Shown here one piece after another: positions 1-8,466 of a stretch of DNA of 64,000 nt (the first letter of the stretch is position 1; every line of letters starts with the position of its first letter). The position numbers were made by a program, and so were the translations under genes. The stretch comes from Nitrospirae bacterium MYbinv3. Lineage in GTDB: Bacteria; Nitrospirota; Thermodesulfovibrionia; Thermodesulfovibrionales; Magnetobacteriaceae. Location: assembly GCA_002753395.1 (NCBI GenBank), contig PEAB01000002.1, forward strand, positions 27,061-91,060. Direction: 5' to 3'. Under the pieces are notes generated by a model. It did not search any database and was not told the origin of the DNA. It saw only the letters and a program-made list of their open reading frames with translations.

Positions 1-193
1 GGAGTTTTATGACATGGATACTGCCGCCATTATGACGAAGTCACCTAGGGTTATCTATGATGACGAGCTTGCCGCAAAGGCCCTGTCTGTGATGCAGACC
101 CACAGCATAACGTCTCTGGTAGTACCTGATGAAAACGGTAAGGTAAAAGGTCTCATCCACATCCATGACATGCTCAAGAGCGGTATCGTCTGA
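1..193 (+). CDS. kdsD: Arabinose-5-phosphate isomerase, C-terminal CBS part (partial)
   Basis: An open frame runs in from the left edge (codons from base 2) and ends at TGA 191-193, giving the last 63 residues of a protein. The peptide has the shape of the second CBS domain of KdsD/GutQ sugar isomerases: DMDTAAIMTKSPRVI, then ITSLVVPDENGKVKGLIHIH and a last helix DMLKSGIV. In that family an N-terminal SIS domain converts ribulose 5-phosphate to arabinose 5-phosphate for Kdo and lipopolysaccharide synthesis. That domain lies outside the window, so another CBS-tailed protein is possible. The C-terminus ending in LKSGIV fits KdsD well. Confidence 0.7.
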   Translation, partial: EFYDMDTAAIMTKSPRVIYDDELAAKALSVMQTHSITSLVVPDENGKVKGLIHIHDMLKSGIV

Positions 194-239
194 AATAGTG
201 AGGTGGAGATAGACTAATTAGGAAGGCGCTGTCTACAGA

Positions 240-438
240 CGTAGGGGTTGTCCACCCCACACACCCCCTCAGACCTCTCCACAGAGGGAAGGGGTGAACC
301 ACTCCTGGCACTAAGAAGGGTGCATAAGAAACTTATGGGTCGTCCTGTCATTGACGTGCTCGACACGGCAATCCACAAGCTAATAGATTCCTGCTTTCGC
401 AGGAATGACATATTTCCCCACGACTTTCTTATGCACCC
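240..438. repeat. Mosaic palindromic repeat with nested 20-bp palindrome
   Basis: The stretch 194-489 has no credible gene. It holds GC-rich modules shared with other intergenic repeats (CCCCTCAGACC near 265). An inner element runs 318-438 between inverted ends GGGTGCATAAGAAA and TTTCTTATGCACCC. Inside it is the palindrome ATTCCTGCTTTCGCAGGAAT (387-406), preceded by a module (CGACACGGCAATCCA, from 361) that recurs at about 55888. No clear target duplication flanks this copy. Confidence 0.8.
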
Positions 439-475
439 GTTTCAGCTCTCCCTTACCTTCTTCCCCTTCGTAATC

Positions 476-484
476 TGTTATAAT
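476..484 (+). promoter_or_regulatory. Extended -10 promoter for rsmB
   Basis: TGTTATAAT is a perfect TATAAT hexamer (479-484) with the TGn extension and no clear -35. The expected transcription start is about 490-492, at the rsmB ATG, so the message could be leaderless. No Shine-Dalgarno sequence is seen before the ATG. Confidence 0.5.
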
Positions 485-489
485 CTTAC

Positions 490-1839
490 ATGAAGAGCAA
501 GGCGGACCCGATAAGACTATTGGCCATTGAGGTACTCGACGCAATTGAGGCTGGCATGGCGCTGCCTAAAGACGTCTTAGAGCAATTGTCAGGTGGCCTC
601 AATCAGCGAGACAGGGCCTTCTTGATGGAACTTACCTACGGCGTGATCAGATACAGAGACACGCTAGACTGGATGCTTAAGCCGTTTCTAAAGAAACCTG
701 CCGGCCTTAAACCTTCTACCATCAACAACCTGAGACTAGCGTTGTACCAGATAACACACATGAGGGTGCCTGACTGGGCGGCTGTCAACGAATCCGTCGA
801 GATGGAAAAGCTCACCGGTAAGCACGCACTGGTAAATGGCGTTCTGCGCGGGTTTTTGAGAAACAGACACCAACTGGTCGTCCCCACGTTTGAGGAGTCC
901 CCCCTGGAGCATATAGCCATATCCACATCACACCCGAAATGGCTTGTTAAAAGATGGCTAAAGAGGTTTGGAGCGGTCAGGAGCCTGAATTTGGCAGAGG
1001 CCAACAACACACCGCCTGCGTTAACACTACGGGTCAACACCGTCGCAGCCACCACTCAGGAGGTCAAGGCTGAGCTTGACCGGTTGGAGATAGAACATGA
1101 GCCTTGCAGGTACAGCCCCCACGGCATAAGACTGAAGGAAAACATCTCAATCGCTAACCTGGATTCCTTAAAAGGCAAGATATATATCCAGGATGAGGCC
1201 TCACAACTGGTGAGTTTCCTCCTCTGCCCAGACAAGGGCGACTACTGCCTGGACGCCTGCTCAGCCCCAGGAGGTAAGGCAACACACATTGCAGCCATAG
1301 CAAACAACAAGCTACACATAACGGCCGTCGATAGCAGCAAAAGGCGTGTCAACAAGATAATCCAAAACGCCAAGACATTAGGGATAAATAGCATACATAC
1401 CGTTGTTGCAAACATAAAGGAGCTTCCCTGTCAGAGGGAGTTTGACAAGATACTGCTGGATGCCCCCTGCTCATCCCTCGGTGTAATACGGAAAAATCCC
1501 GATATTAAGTACAGACATACGGAAAAATCCCTGCAGCAGTTTTCTAACAATCAGCTAGACTTACTGCAGACTGTCTCACGCCACTTGAAAAAAGATGGCA
1601 CTTTGGTGTACTCTGTATGTTCAACTGAATGTGATGAGGCGGAGGACGTTATTAATAAATTCTTGATTAACAACGAGGCTTTTTTTATCATAAATAATAT
1701 GGGTACCCTAATAAAGCGGTACGGACTAGACTTGGCAGATTTTAATAGCCATCCACACGCGCAAGAGGGTTTTTATAGAACCTTTCCTGATGTCCATTCT
1801 ACAGACGGCTTTTTCTTTACGGTAATGTCAAAACGATGA
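490..1839 (+). CDS. rsmB: 16S rRNA m5C967 methyltransferase RsmB
   Basis: The product is a SAM-dependent enzyme that methylates C967 of 16S rRNA. The 449 residues match the usual RsmB length. Residues about 5-135 form the NusB-like RNA-binding domain (NQRDRAFLMELTYGVIRYRD). The Rossmann methyltransferase follows: motif I DACSAPGGKATHIA (about 254), the motif IV region LLDAPCSSLGVIRKNPDIK (about 322), and YSVCSTECDEAED (about 373), which carries the conserved motif VI cysteine. The ATG at 490 lies only 6 bases after a TATAAT hexamer. The stop overlaps the PASTA gene start by 4 bases (ATGA), so the two are probably co-transcribed and translationally coupled. Confidence 0.93.
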   Translation: MKSKADPIRLLAIEVLDAIEAGMALPKDVLEQLSGGLNQRDRAFLMELTYGVIRYRDTLDWMLKPFLKKPAGLKPSTINNLRLALYQITHMRVPDWAAVNESVEMEKLTGKHALVNGVLRGFLRNRHQLVVPTFEESPLEHIAISTSHPKWLVKRWLKRFGAVRSLNLAEANNTPPALTLRVNTVAATTQEVKAELDRLEIEHEPCRYSPHGIRLKENISIANLDSLKGKIYIQDEASQLVSFLLCPDKGDYCLDACSAPGGKATHIAAIANNKLHITAVDSSKRRVNKIIQNAKTLGINSIHTVVANIKELPCQREFDKILLDAPCSSLGVIRKNPDIKYRHTEKSLQQFSNNQLDLLQTVSRHLKKDGTLVYSVCSTECDEAEDVINKFLINNEAFFIINNMGTLIKRYGLDLADFNSHPHAQEGFYRTFPDVHSTDGFFFTVMSKR

Positions 1840-2528
1840 AAGTACTACTAAGAATTGTTCTGTTCTTTTTCATCTTTAGCGTAGTAACTGTAATTACTGG
1901 ATACATAACGTTTGGATTGTTGACTACGAGCAAGAGCATATTAGTACCAGATTTAAAGGGCAAGAGCCTGCTAGACGCCAATGGGATACTAAGCGGCGTA
2001 AAGCTCTATCTAAAGGTTGAAGGCGAGACCTACGACGATAACGTTGCAAGTGGACAGATAGTCAAGCAGAACATCCCTGCTGGTAACAAGATTAAGGAAG
2101 GACGAACCATATCCGTGGTCATGAGCAAGGGGAGACGTTTTCAGACCGCAGGTGACCTCCGGGGACAACCTGTAGAAAAGGCTCAAGACATGGCCGCCTC
2201 AAACAAACAGAAGGTTTCAAAGGTTATAGAGGTCTATTCCGACACAGTTGAGGAAGGAAAGGTGATTGCACAACGTCTATCCTCTGAGGACAAGGGGGGA
2301 GCGGAGCTTTCAGTAGTGATAAGCAAAGGGTCTTATCCCTCTACGCTTTACTGTCCCGACTTTATAACTCAAGAGGTCGCACAAGCACAAGAACTTGCAA
2401 AGTCGCTTGGCCTTGAGAGCAATGTCACCGGTACCGGCCCAAGAATTACCAGCCAACAACCTGCACCTAATTCTATTATAAAGAAGGGCACAACAGTTGA
2501 GTTAAGAGCAGCTTCCATAGAGGAATAG
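1836..2528 (+). CDS. Membrane-anchored PASTA-domain protein
   Basis: The 230-residue protein has one N-terminal membrane helix (about 6-28, VLFFFIFSVVTVITGYITFG) followed by three PASTA repeats on the outer side (about 36-100, 104-165 and 168-228). Repeat signatures are VPDLKGKSLLDAN, GQIVKQNIPAGNKIKEG and TSQQPAPNSIIKKGT. PASTA domains bind peptidoglycan stem peptides or muropeptides in PrkC kinases and some PBPs. No kinase or transpeptidase domain is attached here. The gene overlaps rsmB by 4 bases and is followed by rpe after 46 bases. The rsmB-PASTA-rpe order suggests a housekeeping operon. The exact role is unknown. Confidence 0.85.
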   Translation: MKVLLRIVLFFFIFSVVTVITGYITFGLLTTSKSILVPDLKGKSLLDANGILSGVKLYLKVEGETYDDNVASGQIVKQNIPAGNKIKEGRTISVVMSKGRRFQTAGDLRGQPVEKAQDMAASNKQKVSKVIEVYSDTVEEGKVIAQRLSSEDKGGAELSVVISKGSYPSTLYCPDFITQEVAQAQELAKSLGLESNVTGTGPRITSQQPAPNSIIKKGTTVELRAASIEE

Positions 2529-2574
2529 GGTGAATTTGCACCCAAAGGAATAAAACACAAGGAGCGTAGACACG

Positions 2575-3222
2575 ATGGTTTTGATAGCACCTTCCATACT
2601 TTCAGCAAACTTTCTAGACCTGAGGGCAGAGTTGAAGGCGACCGAGGAGGCCGGAGCCGACCTGTTTCACGTTGACGTGATGGACGGCAGCTTTGTGCCA
2701 AACATCACAATAGGCCCCTTTGTAATACAACAGATAAAAGAGGCAGCACGCCTGCCCCTTGACGTGCATCTGATGATAGAGTCCCCGGACAGATACATAG
2801 CTGACTTTGTCAAGGCGGGTGCCGATACCCTAACCATCCACCTTGAGGCTGATAGGCACTTGCACAGGAGCGTTTCCTACATAAAGGAGCTTGGCTGTAA
2901 GGCGGGCGTCGCTATAAACCCTGCCACGCCGGTGGAATCCCTGCAAGACATACTACCAGAGGTCGATGTAGTTGTTCTGATGTCTGTTAATCCAGGCTTT
3001 GGTGGTCAGAGTTTCATATGGCGCTCTATTGAAAAGCTCATACGGCTTAAGAGGATGATCGACCAAAGGGGGCTGGACACCCTAATAGAGGTCGACGGCG
3101 GTGTAAGCCCAAAGAATGCAGCCCAGGTAGTAGATGCCGGCGCTGGTATATTGGTCATGGGGTCTGCATTTTATAAGTCAAAGGATTACATGGAAACAGT
3201 CCGATCTGCAAGATCAGGTTAA
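2575..3222 (+). CDS. rpe: Ribulose-phosphate 3-epimerase
   Basis: The enzyme interconverts ribulose 5-phosphate and xylulose 5-phosphate in the pentose phosphate pathway. The 215-residue TIM barrel shows the family signatures in order: IAPSILSANFLDL at the N-terminus, HVDVMDGSFVPNITIG (metal-binding His and Asp, about 33-48), LDVHLMIESPDRYI, LMSVNPGFGGQSF (phosphate and substrate loop, about 138) and IEVDGGVSPKNA (about 175). The start is ATG 2575 behind AAGGAGCG. It sits 3 bases before the TPR gene, so they are probably co-transcribed. Confidence 0.96.
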   Translation: MVLIAPSILSANFLDLRAELKATEEAGADLFHVDVMDGSFVPNITIGPFVIQQIKEAARLPLDVHLMIESPDRYIADFVKAGADTLTIHLEADRHLHRSVSYIKELGCKAGVAINPATPVESLQDILPEVDVVVLMSVNPGFGGQSFIWRSIEKLIRLKRMIDQRGLDTLIEVDGGVSPKNAAQVVDAGAGILVMGSAFYKSKDYMETVRSARSG

Positions 3223-3225
3223 GGT

Positions 3226-4362
3226 ATGCGTGCGGATTCCGATTCTGATTCGAAGCGGGCAGTATCCGCGCTGATCTTTCAGGCTGATCGCCTTGCTCAG
3301 GAGGCTAAGTATCAAGAGGCCTATAAGTTATACAAGAGGGCTTTGCAGCGGATAAAGGTTAGCAGCCCTGAGCGTCTGACCTGTTTGATGTCCTTGGCCG
3401 ACACGGAGCGAATAATGGGTGCCTTCAACGATGCCATCAAGCATTATAGTGAGGCCATAGCTATATGTCAGAGGCGGTGTGCGCACCCTCCACTAGGCCA
3501 TCCCACAAGGCGAAGGAGATACGAAAAAGAGGCGGTGGATGCCGAAATTGGCCTGGCTCTTGCCAAAAGGGCATTGGGACTATGGAAGGAAGCCCTGGTC
3601 TCTATAGCAAAGGCAAAGCAGCACTATATAGACACTGGTGATAAGGCAGGGTGTGCATTTAGTCGCTGGGCTGAGGCGGGTACTCTAAGGATCAAGGGCG
3701 ATATAGGGGGCTGCATAGAGGGATTCAAACAGGCAATGGAGCTGTTTACCAGATCAGGCGATAACTCTGGCGTTGGGTACTCGCTGTGCGGCTTAGGCGG
3801 GGCACACAGGATTGAAGGTTCATACGAGGCATCGTTTGATTACTACAGCAGGGCAAACAGATTGTTTTCCTCGTTAAATGACCGCTTTGGCATCGCCTAT
3901 TCCTATTGTGGTATGGGTAATGCCCTCAGGATGAAGAATATCTACAAGGAGGGTGAGGATTATCTTATCAAGGCACTCTCGCTTTATAATAAGATCGGTG
4001 ATATAGTGAGTTCGGCTTATACGCTCTGGAGTCTTGGTATTTTGTATACCGTTACTGGCAGGTATGATATGGCTGATAGTTTTTTCGATAAAGCGCAGCA
4101 GCGTTTTACAACCACCTCTGATGTCCGTGGGACTGTGTACGTCTTGCTTGGCCGGTGTCAGCTTGGCTGCCTAAGCAACAATAGCGCAGACAACGCAGGT
4201 CTCCTCGATGAGGCCTTACGCTATGCCAAACAATACGATTTTGCTGTTGAGCGGTGTCATTGTCTTAAGGTGTCAGCGATCCTAAACGGCGTTACCACGG
4301 ATTGTTATCAACAGATAGGAATTACAAGCCCAGGTGAAGCGCTGCCGCTAAATATACCTTGA
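3226..4362 (+). CDS. TPR-repeat protein of unknown function
   Basis: The 378 residues are built almost entirely of helical tetratricopeptide-like pairs with 34-40 residue spacing, for example AQEAKYQEAYKLYKRALQ (about 22), GAFNDAIKHYSEAIAIC (about 65), YSLCGLGGAHRIEGSY (about 185), YSYCGMGNALRMKNIYKEG (about 225) and YTLWSLGILYTVTGRYDMA (about 265). There is no signal peptide or membrane segment, so a cytoplasmic scaffold is likely. No enzymatic domain is visible. It starts 3 bases after rpe and ends 13 bases before pgsA. Its specific partner cannot be told from sequence. Confidence 0.8.
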   Translation: MRADSDSDSKRAVSALIFQADRLAQEAKYQEAYKLYKRALQRIKVSSPERLTCLMSLADTERIMGAFNDAIKHYSEAIAICQRRCAHPPLGHPTRRRRYEKEAVDAEIGLALAKRALGLWKEALVSIAKAKQHYIDTGDKAGCAFSRWAEAGTLRIKGDIGGCIEGFKQAMELFTRSGDNSGVGYSLCGLGGAHRIEGSYEASFDYYSRANRLFSSLNDRFGIAYSYCGMGNALRMKNIYKEGEDYLIKALSLYNKIGDIVSSAYTLWSLGILYTVTGRYDMADSFFDKAQQRFTTTSDVRGTVYVLLGRCQLGCLSNNSADNAGLLDEALRYAKQYDFAVERCHCLKVSAILNGVTTDCYQQIGITSPGEALPLNIP

Positions 4363-4375
4363 AACGAATTATAAT

Positions 4376-4912
4376 ATGACATTTTTAAACGTTCCAAACA
4401 CGCTTACTTTATTGAGGATACTCACAATACCGTTTATTGTGTCAATGCTTGTAAAGGGAAGATACAAGGCAGCGCTGTTTTTATTCATATTTGCATCTGT
4501 CACTGACGTCCTTGACGGTCTTGTCGCCCGTATTGCCAAGCAGCAGACAAAGCTCGGCAGGTTCCTCGACCCAATGGCAGACAAGCTCTTGCTGGTAACC
4601 TCGTTTGTTACCTTTGCTGTATACGGGTGGGTGCCCATGTGGCTGACTGTCAGCTTTATATTAAGAGACGTGATGGTTGTGATAGGTTGGGTAGGTTTTT
4701 ATCTACTGCACAAGTTCATATTCATAAGACCCTCTATCTTAGGTAAAACGGCTATTGCCATGCAGATGACGCTGTGTGCCTTTATCCTTATAAAGTTAAA
4801 TTTCAGGGATGTCATGCCTGATGCTTATGTGTTTATCTGGATTACGCTTGCGTGTACAATAATATCGGGGCTTCACTATTATTATCAGGGGTTTACGTAC
4901 AAACGTGGGTAG
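4376..4912 (+). CDS. pgsA: CDP-diacylglycerol-glycerol-3-phosphate 3-phosphatidyltransferase
   Basis: This integral membrane enzyme makes phosphatidylglycerol phosphate. The 178 residues carry the CDP-alcohol phosphotransferase signature: DVLDGLVARIAK followed by GRFLDPMADK (about 43-68), with the spaced Asp residues that bind metal. The start MTFLNVPNTLTLLRIL is typical of PgsA, and four or five membrane segments follow. The stop lies in a 22-bp sequence repeated 67 bases downstream at the next gene's start, which suggests pgsA and the DUF512 gene once overlapped by 8 bases. Confidence 0.92.
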   Translation: MTFLNVPNTLTLLRILTIPFIVSMLVKGRYKAALFLFIFASVTDVLDGLVARIAKQQTKLGRFLDPMADKLLLVTSFVTFAVYGWVPMWLTVSFILRDVMVVIGWVGFYLLHKFIFIRPSILGKTAIAMQMTLCAFILIKLNFRDVMPDAYVFIWITLACTIISGLHYYYQGFTYKRG

Positions 4913-4979
4913 CGAAAATAAATGTCATTCCTGCGAAAGCAGGAATCTATTAAGGTTGTTTACGTATAAACGTGGCTAG
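4891..4979. repeat. 20-bp palindrome insertion bracketed by a 22-bp duplication
   Basis: The sequence 4891-4912 (GTTTACGTACAAACGTGGGT plus AG) recurs at 4958-4979 with two substitutions. Between them are 45 bases containing ATTCCTGCGAAAGCAGGAAT (4927-4946), a near-perfect palindrome found in five other places in the window. The first copy ends pgsA and the second starts the DUF512 gene, so both reading frames survived the insertion. Confidence 0.75.
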
Positions 4980-6273
4980 TTCAAACGGCAGGAAGATACT
5001 CTCTGTTGATCCCCAGAGTCCTGCAGCAGAGGCTGGCATTAAGGCTGGCGATGAGTTAATCTCTATCAACGGTAATTACATTAACGACGAAATAGACCTT
5101 AACTTTCATGCACACGACACTACAGACGAACTTGACCTGGTAATCAAGCGAAGAGGCCAGCTTATGCAGGTCTCCCTGCAAGTGGATGAACAACAGTGGC
5201 TAGGCATTGAACTACAACCCTTTAAGATCAAGATCTGCAAGAACCACTGCCCCTTTTGTTTCGTCTCACAACTGCCCAGAGGTCTGCGAAAGACGCTGTA
5301 CGTCAAGGACGAGGACTATCGCATGTCATTCCTCTACGGCAGTTTCATTACGCTTACGAACCTGACGCAGGAGGAAAAGACAAGGATTGTGCAGCAGCGT
5401 CTAAGCCCCCTTTACATATCCGTGCACTCGACAAACAACGAGTTGAGGCAGAAACTGCTTGGCAACCCTGCCCCTTTGGATATCCTAAGAGAGATACAGT
5501 TTTTTACAAAGAACAAGATAAAGCTGCACACACAGATAGTGCTCTGTCCCGGCCTAAACGACGGCCGGGAGTTAGAGAGAACCATCACAGACCTGTACAA
5601 GTTCTTCCCATACGTAGAGTCCATCGCCGTAGTGCCTGTTGGTCTCACAGATCATGGCAAGAGGCGTGTCAGTCCTCTAACCAGGGAGGATGCCCAAGCT
5701 GCCCTGGATATTGTCGGCCGCCTGCAGAAGAGATTTCAAAAAAAGCACGGCCAATTCATCGTCTATGCCGCCGATGAGCTATACCTCAAGGTAGGAGCAA
5801 ACATCCCTCCGTTGACTGATTACGGCGACCTGCCTCAGATAGAAAACGGTGTAGGTTTGGTGGCCTCTTTTCTTGACGGTGCAGCACAGTTTGAGGGGTT
5901 AAGGCGGCGTCCCAAGAAATCTGTAGTAACGTTTACGGGCGTGTCTTTTTATCCCTTTTTGAGGGATTTTGCATCTACGATTTTTGAGAAGACCGCTTTC
6001 AGTCTCAGGGTAATACCGGTAGAGAATCAGTTTTTTGGCACCTCGGTGACCGTTACGGGGCTTCTTACTGGTCGGGACGTTGTACATGCCCTCATCGGCC
6101 AGGTAGGGCCAAAGGATATCCTCTTTATACCGGATATCGTGTTTAAAGCAGACAACAATGTTTTTTTGGACGACATCACTGTTGGCTTCATAGAGGAGGC
6201 GTTAAAGGTGAAGACACAGGTCATAGAGTCCACATATGATGGGCTTATTACGGCATTAGAGGAGTTACGTTGA
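4972..6273 (+). CDS. DUF512 radical SAM protein with PDZ-like N-terminus
   Basis: The 433-residue product belongs to the DUF512/'Fe-S oxidoreductase related to NifB/MoaA' family, whose reaction is not established. Residues 1-65 form a PDZ-like domain (VDPQSPAAEAGIKAGDELIS). The radical SAM cysteines are CKNHCPFCF (about 85-93, CxxxCxxC), followed by a TIM-barrel-like core (YISVHSTNNELR; QIVLCPGLNDG) and the DUF512 C-terminus (VTFTGVSFYPF; DILFIPDIVFK). The start is GTG 4972 inside the second copy of a 22-bp duplication. The stop overlaps aroE (TGATG). In clostridia this family is often near engA and pgsA-type housekeeping genes. Confidence 0.88.
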   Translation: MASSNGRKILSVDPQSPAAEAGIKAGDELISINGNYINDEIDLNFHAHDTTDELDLVIKRRGQLMQVSLQVDEQQWLGIELQPFKIKICKNHCPFCFVSQLPRGLRKTLYVKDEDYRMSFLYGSFITLTNLTQEEKTRIVQQRLSPLYISVHSTNNELRQKLLGNPAPLDILREIQFFTKNKIKLHTQIVLCPGLNDGRELERTITDLYKFFPYVESIAVVPVGLTDHGKRRVSPLTREDAQAALDIVGRLQKRFQKKHGQFIVYAADELYLKVGANIPPLTDYGDLPQIENGVGLVASFLDGAAQFEGLRRRPKKSVVTFTGVSFYPFLRDFASTIFEKTAFSLRVIPVENQFFGTSVTVTGLLTGRDVVHALIGQVGPKDILFIPDIVFKADNNVFLDDITVGFIEEALKVKTQVIESTYDGLITALEELR

Positions 6274-7103
6274 TGATAAGTGCAAAGACTAAGATAACTG
6301 GCCTTTTGGGCTATCCGGTTGAGCATAGCCTATCACCGGCGATGCATAATGCTGGCTTCAGGGCGTTGGGGATAGACTACTGCTATTTGGGATTCTTGGT
6401 GCACCCCGACTCCCTGCCAGATGCGGTCAAGGCAATCAGGGCCTTAAACCTCGCCGGTGTAAACGTGACCGTGCCACACAAGGAGAAGGTTATCCCTCTC
6501 TTGGATGAGGTTGACAAAGAGGCCCGTTTTATCGGAGCAGTCAACACGGTGCTGAATACTGGCGGTATCCTCAAAGGGTTCAATACGGACGGGCGAGGGT
6601 TCATCAAGTCGCTTACGAAATCCAACGTTGTTGCCAAAGACAAGAAGGTATTTATAGTTGGCGCTGGAGGGGCCTCCAGGGCTGTGGCCTATTATCTGTG
6701 TAAGGATGCCGCCTCGGTGCATATGTTTGATATAGACAGGGTAAAGCTTGAAAACCTGGTAGGAGACTTAAATCGTATAAATGGAAACGTCTACGCCGAG
6801 GAATCGTTAGCCGTTGTCAGCAGCTCGGACATAGTGCTCAACGCCACCCCGCTAGGGCTTCACGACAACGACCCGATGCCATTGGACATAAATTTGTTAA
6901 GCGACTCTCAGGTAGTATACGATCTTATATACAGCGAGACGCCGTTACAAAGGTTTGCCAGCGAGCTTGGCTGCAAGGTGTTAAATGGCCTTGGAATGCT
7001 CTTCTGGCAAGGCGTTCTGGCCTTCGAACTCTGGACAGGGAAGGATGCACCCGTCGATGTGATGTGGAAGGCCCTTGAAGAAGGAAGAAGAGGAAAGGTA
7101 TAG
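6273..7103 (+). CDS. aroE: Shikimate dehydrogenase (NADP+)
   Basis: The enzyme reduces 3-dehydroshikimate to shikimate in aromatic amino acid synthesis. At 276 residues it has normal AroE length. Visible motifs are LGYPVEHSLSPAMHNAGF (shikimate-binding Ser pair, about 10-27), NVTVPHKEKV with the catalytic Lys (about 64), FNTDGRGF, the NADP glycine loop VGAGGASRAVAYYL (about 128) and NATPLGLHDND. The start was set at ATG 6273, with GGAG 9 bases upstream, overlapping the DUF512 stop. An upstream TTG at 6270 adds one residue. The genes downstream are separated by a repeat. Confidence 0.95.
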   Translation: MISAKTKITGLLGYPVEHSLSPAMHNAGFRALGIDYCYLGFLVHPDSLPDAVKAIRALNLAGVNVTVPHKEKVIPLLDEVDKEARFIGAVNTVLNTGGILKGFNTDGRGFIKSLTKSNVVAKDKKVFIVGAGGASRAVAYYLCKDAASVHMFDIDRVKLENLVGDLNRINGNVYAEESLAVVSSSDIVLNATPLGLHDNDPMPLDINLLSDSQVVYDLIYSETPLQRFASELGCKVLNGLGMLFWQGVLAFELWTGKDAPVDVMWKALEEGRRGKV

Positions 7104-7146
7104 AGAGGGCTGCCCTGCCTATAGAAAACGATAAAGGCGTATCCTC

Positions 7147-7328
7147 CTAAAAATACATGGTAATTTATATTATGGTTTCAAGACATGGATTGCCACTTTT
7201 GTGGGAATGACAGTAATAGCCGTTTTCCAAGGGGGTGCGACCCCCTGCGTCATTGTATGTCATTCCTGCGAAAGCAGGAATCAAGAAAGCTTAAAAGCAT
7301 AGTTACTATGAAATATAAAGAAGATACA
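7147..7328. repeat. Repeat family 2, copy 1, upstream of pseI
   Basis: This stretch matches the reverse complement of 31619-31779 along nearly its whole length: an end with CATGGTAA and ATGGTTTCAAG, a degenerate palindrome with GGGAATGACA, CCGTTTTCCAAG, the palindrome ATTCCTGCGAAAGCAGGAAT (7262-7281), and an end with AATATAAAGAAGATAC. Copy 1 has about 24 extra bases near 7232-7255 (GGGGTGCGACCCCCTGCG). It fills most of the 289-base gap between aroE and pseI. Confidence 0.8.
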
Positions 7329-7392
7329 TAGAGGTATCTCTGCCTTTTCTAAAAACAGAAATTACTAGAGCCATAGAGCAGGAAAGCAGTAT

Positions 7393-8466
7393 ATGACGAG
7401 CATCACAATACAGGATAGAAAAATAGGCGTAGGTGAGCCTGTTTTTATTGTAGCCGAGGTCTCGGCTAACCATCGCCAGAGGCTTGACGTCGCCCTCAAG
7501 ACCCTTGAAGCGGTCAAGGAGGCAGGCGCTGATGCGGTCAAATTTCAGACGTATACGCCTGATACCATCACGATAGATTCACATCAGGAGTGGTTTCAGA
7601 TAAAACACGGCACCATCTGGGACGGTAAAACCCTATATCAACTCTACAAGGAGGCCTATACACCATGGCATTGGTATGGCACGCTCAAGACTGTAGCTGA
7701 GGATTTAGGGCTTATCTGTTTCTCATCGCCATTTGATAAGACAGCCGTGGACTTCCTGCACGAGATGCAAACACCAGCATACAAGGTGGCCTCATTTGAG
7801 ATAACCGATATCCCGCTTATACAATACATAGCATCAAAGGGCAAACCGGTGATCATATCAACCGGCGTGGCAGAACTCTCAGAGATAGAGGAGGCCGTTG
7901 CAGCCTGTAAGGATGTTGGTAATGAAGACATCATCCTGCTTAAATGTTCAAGCATCTACCCAACGCCCTTTGACGAGATCAATCTAGGGGGGCTTACTTA
8001 TCTGAAGGAGCATTTTAAGACCGTCGTTGGTCTCTCGGATCATTCAACCAGCATATCGGTACCAGTGGCCTCGGTAGTTTTGGGGGCCAGCGTGATTGAA
8101 AAGCACTTTACGCTGGATCGTGCGCTGGGTGGCCCAGACAGTGAGTTTTCTCTTGAACCGTCAGAGTTCCGGCGGATGGTGCAGGCCGTAAGAGAGGTCG
8201 AGGCAGCGCTGGGTGATGCCAGTTATCGTCTCAGTGAAAGGGTTAGACAAAACAGGGTTCATGTCCGTTCCCTCTTTGTTGTTAAGGATGTACAAGCAGG
8301 GGAGTCATTTACACAGGATAATGTAAGGTCTATAAGGCCTGGTCATGGACTCCATCCGAGGTATCTTAAGGACATACTAAGTAAAAGGGCCACAGCGTTT
8401 ATCAAGCGAGGGACTCCGCTAAGCTGGCAGCATGTTGAAAAAGAAGAAGGGGAGGACTGTCATTGA
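7393..8466 (+). CDS. pseI: Pseudaminic acid synthase-like (NeuB/PseI family)
   Basis: The enzyme family condenses phosphoenolpyruvate with a hexose to make nonulosonic (sialic-like) acids for surface glycans. The 357 residues contain the NeuB TIM barrel (EVSANHRQRLDVALKTLEA; DAVKFQTYTPDTIT; CFSSPFDKTAVDFL; KVASFEITDIPLI; VGLSDHSTSISVPV) and a C-terminal SAF (antifreeze-like) domain (about 285-350, RSLFVVKDVQAGESFT). GGPDSEFSLEPSEF is closer to PseI than to NeuB, where GPD-H is usual. No pseB, pseC, pseH, pseG or pseF is nearby, so substrate assignment is uncertain. The stop overlaps the next gene's TTG start. Confidence 0.87.
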   Translation: MTSITIQDRKIGVGEPVFIVAEVSANHRQRLDVALKTLEAVKEAGADAVKFQTYTPDTITIDSHQEWFQIKHGTIWDGKTLYQLYKEAYTPWHWYGTLKTVAEDLGLICFSSPFDKTAVDFLHEMQTPAYKVASFEITDIPLIQYIASKGKPVIISTGVAELSEIEEAVAACKDVGNEDIILLKCSSIYPTPFDEINLGGLTYLKEHFKTVVGLSDHSTSISVPVASVVLGASVIEKHFTLDRALGGPDSEFSLEPSEFRRMVQAVREVEAALGDASYRLSERVRQNRVHVRSLFVVKDVQAGESFTQDNVRSIRPGHGLHPRYLKDILSKRATAFIKRGTPLSWQHVEKEEGEDCH

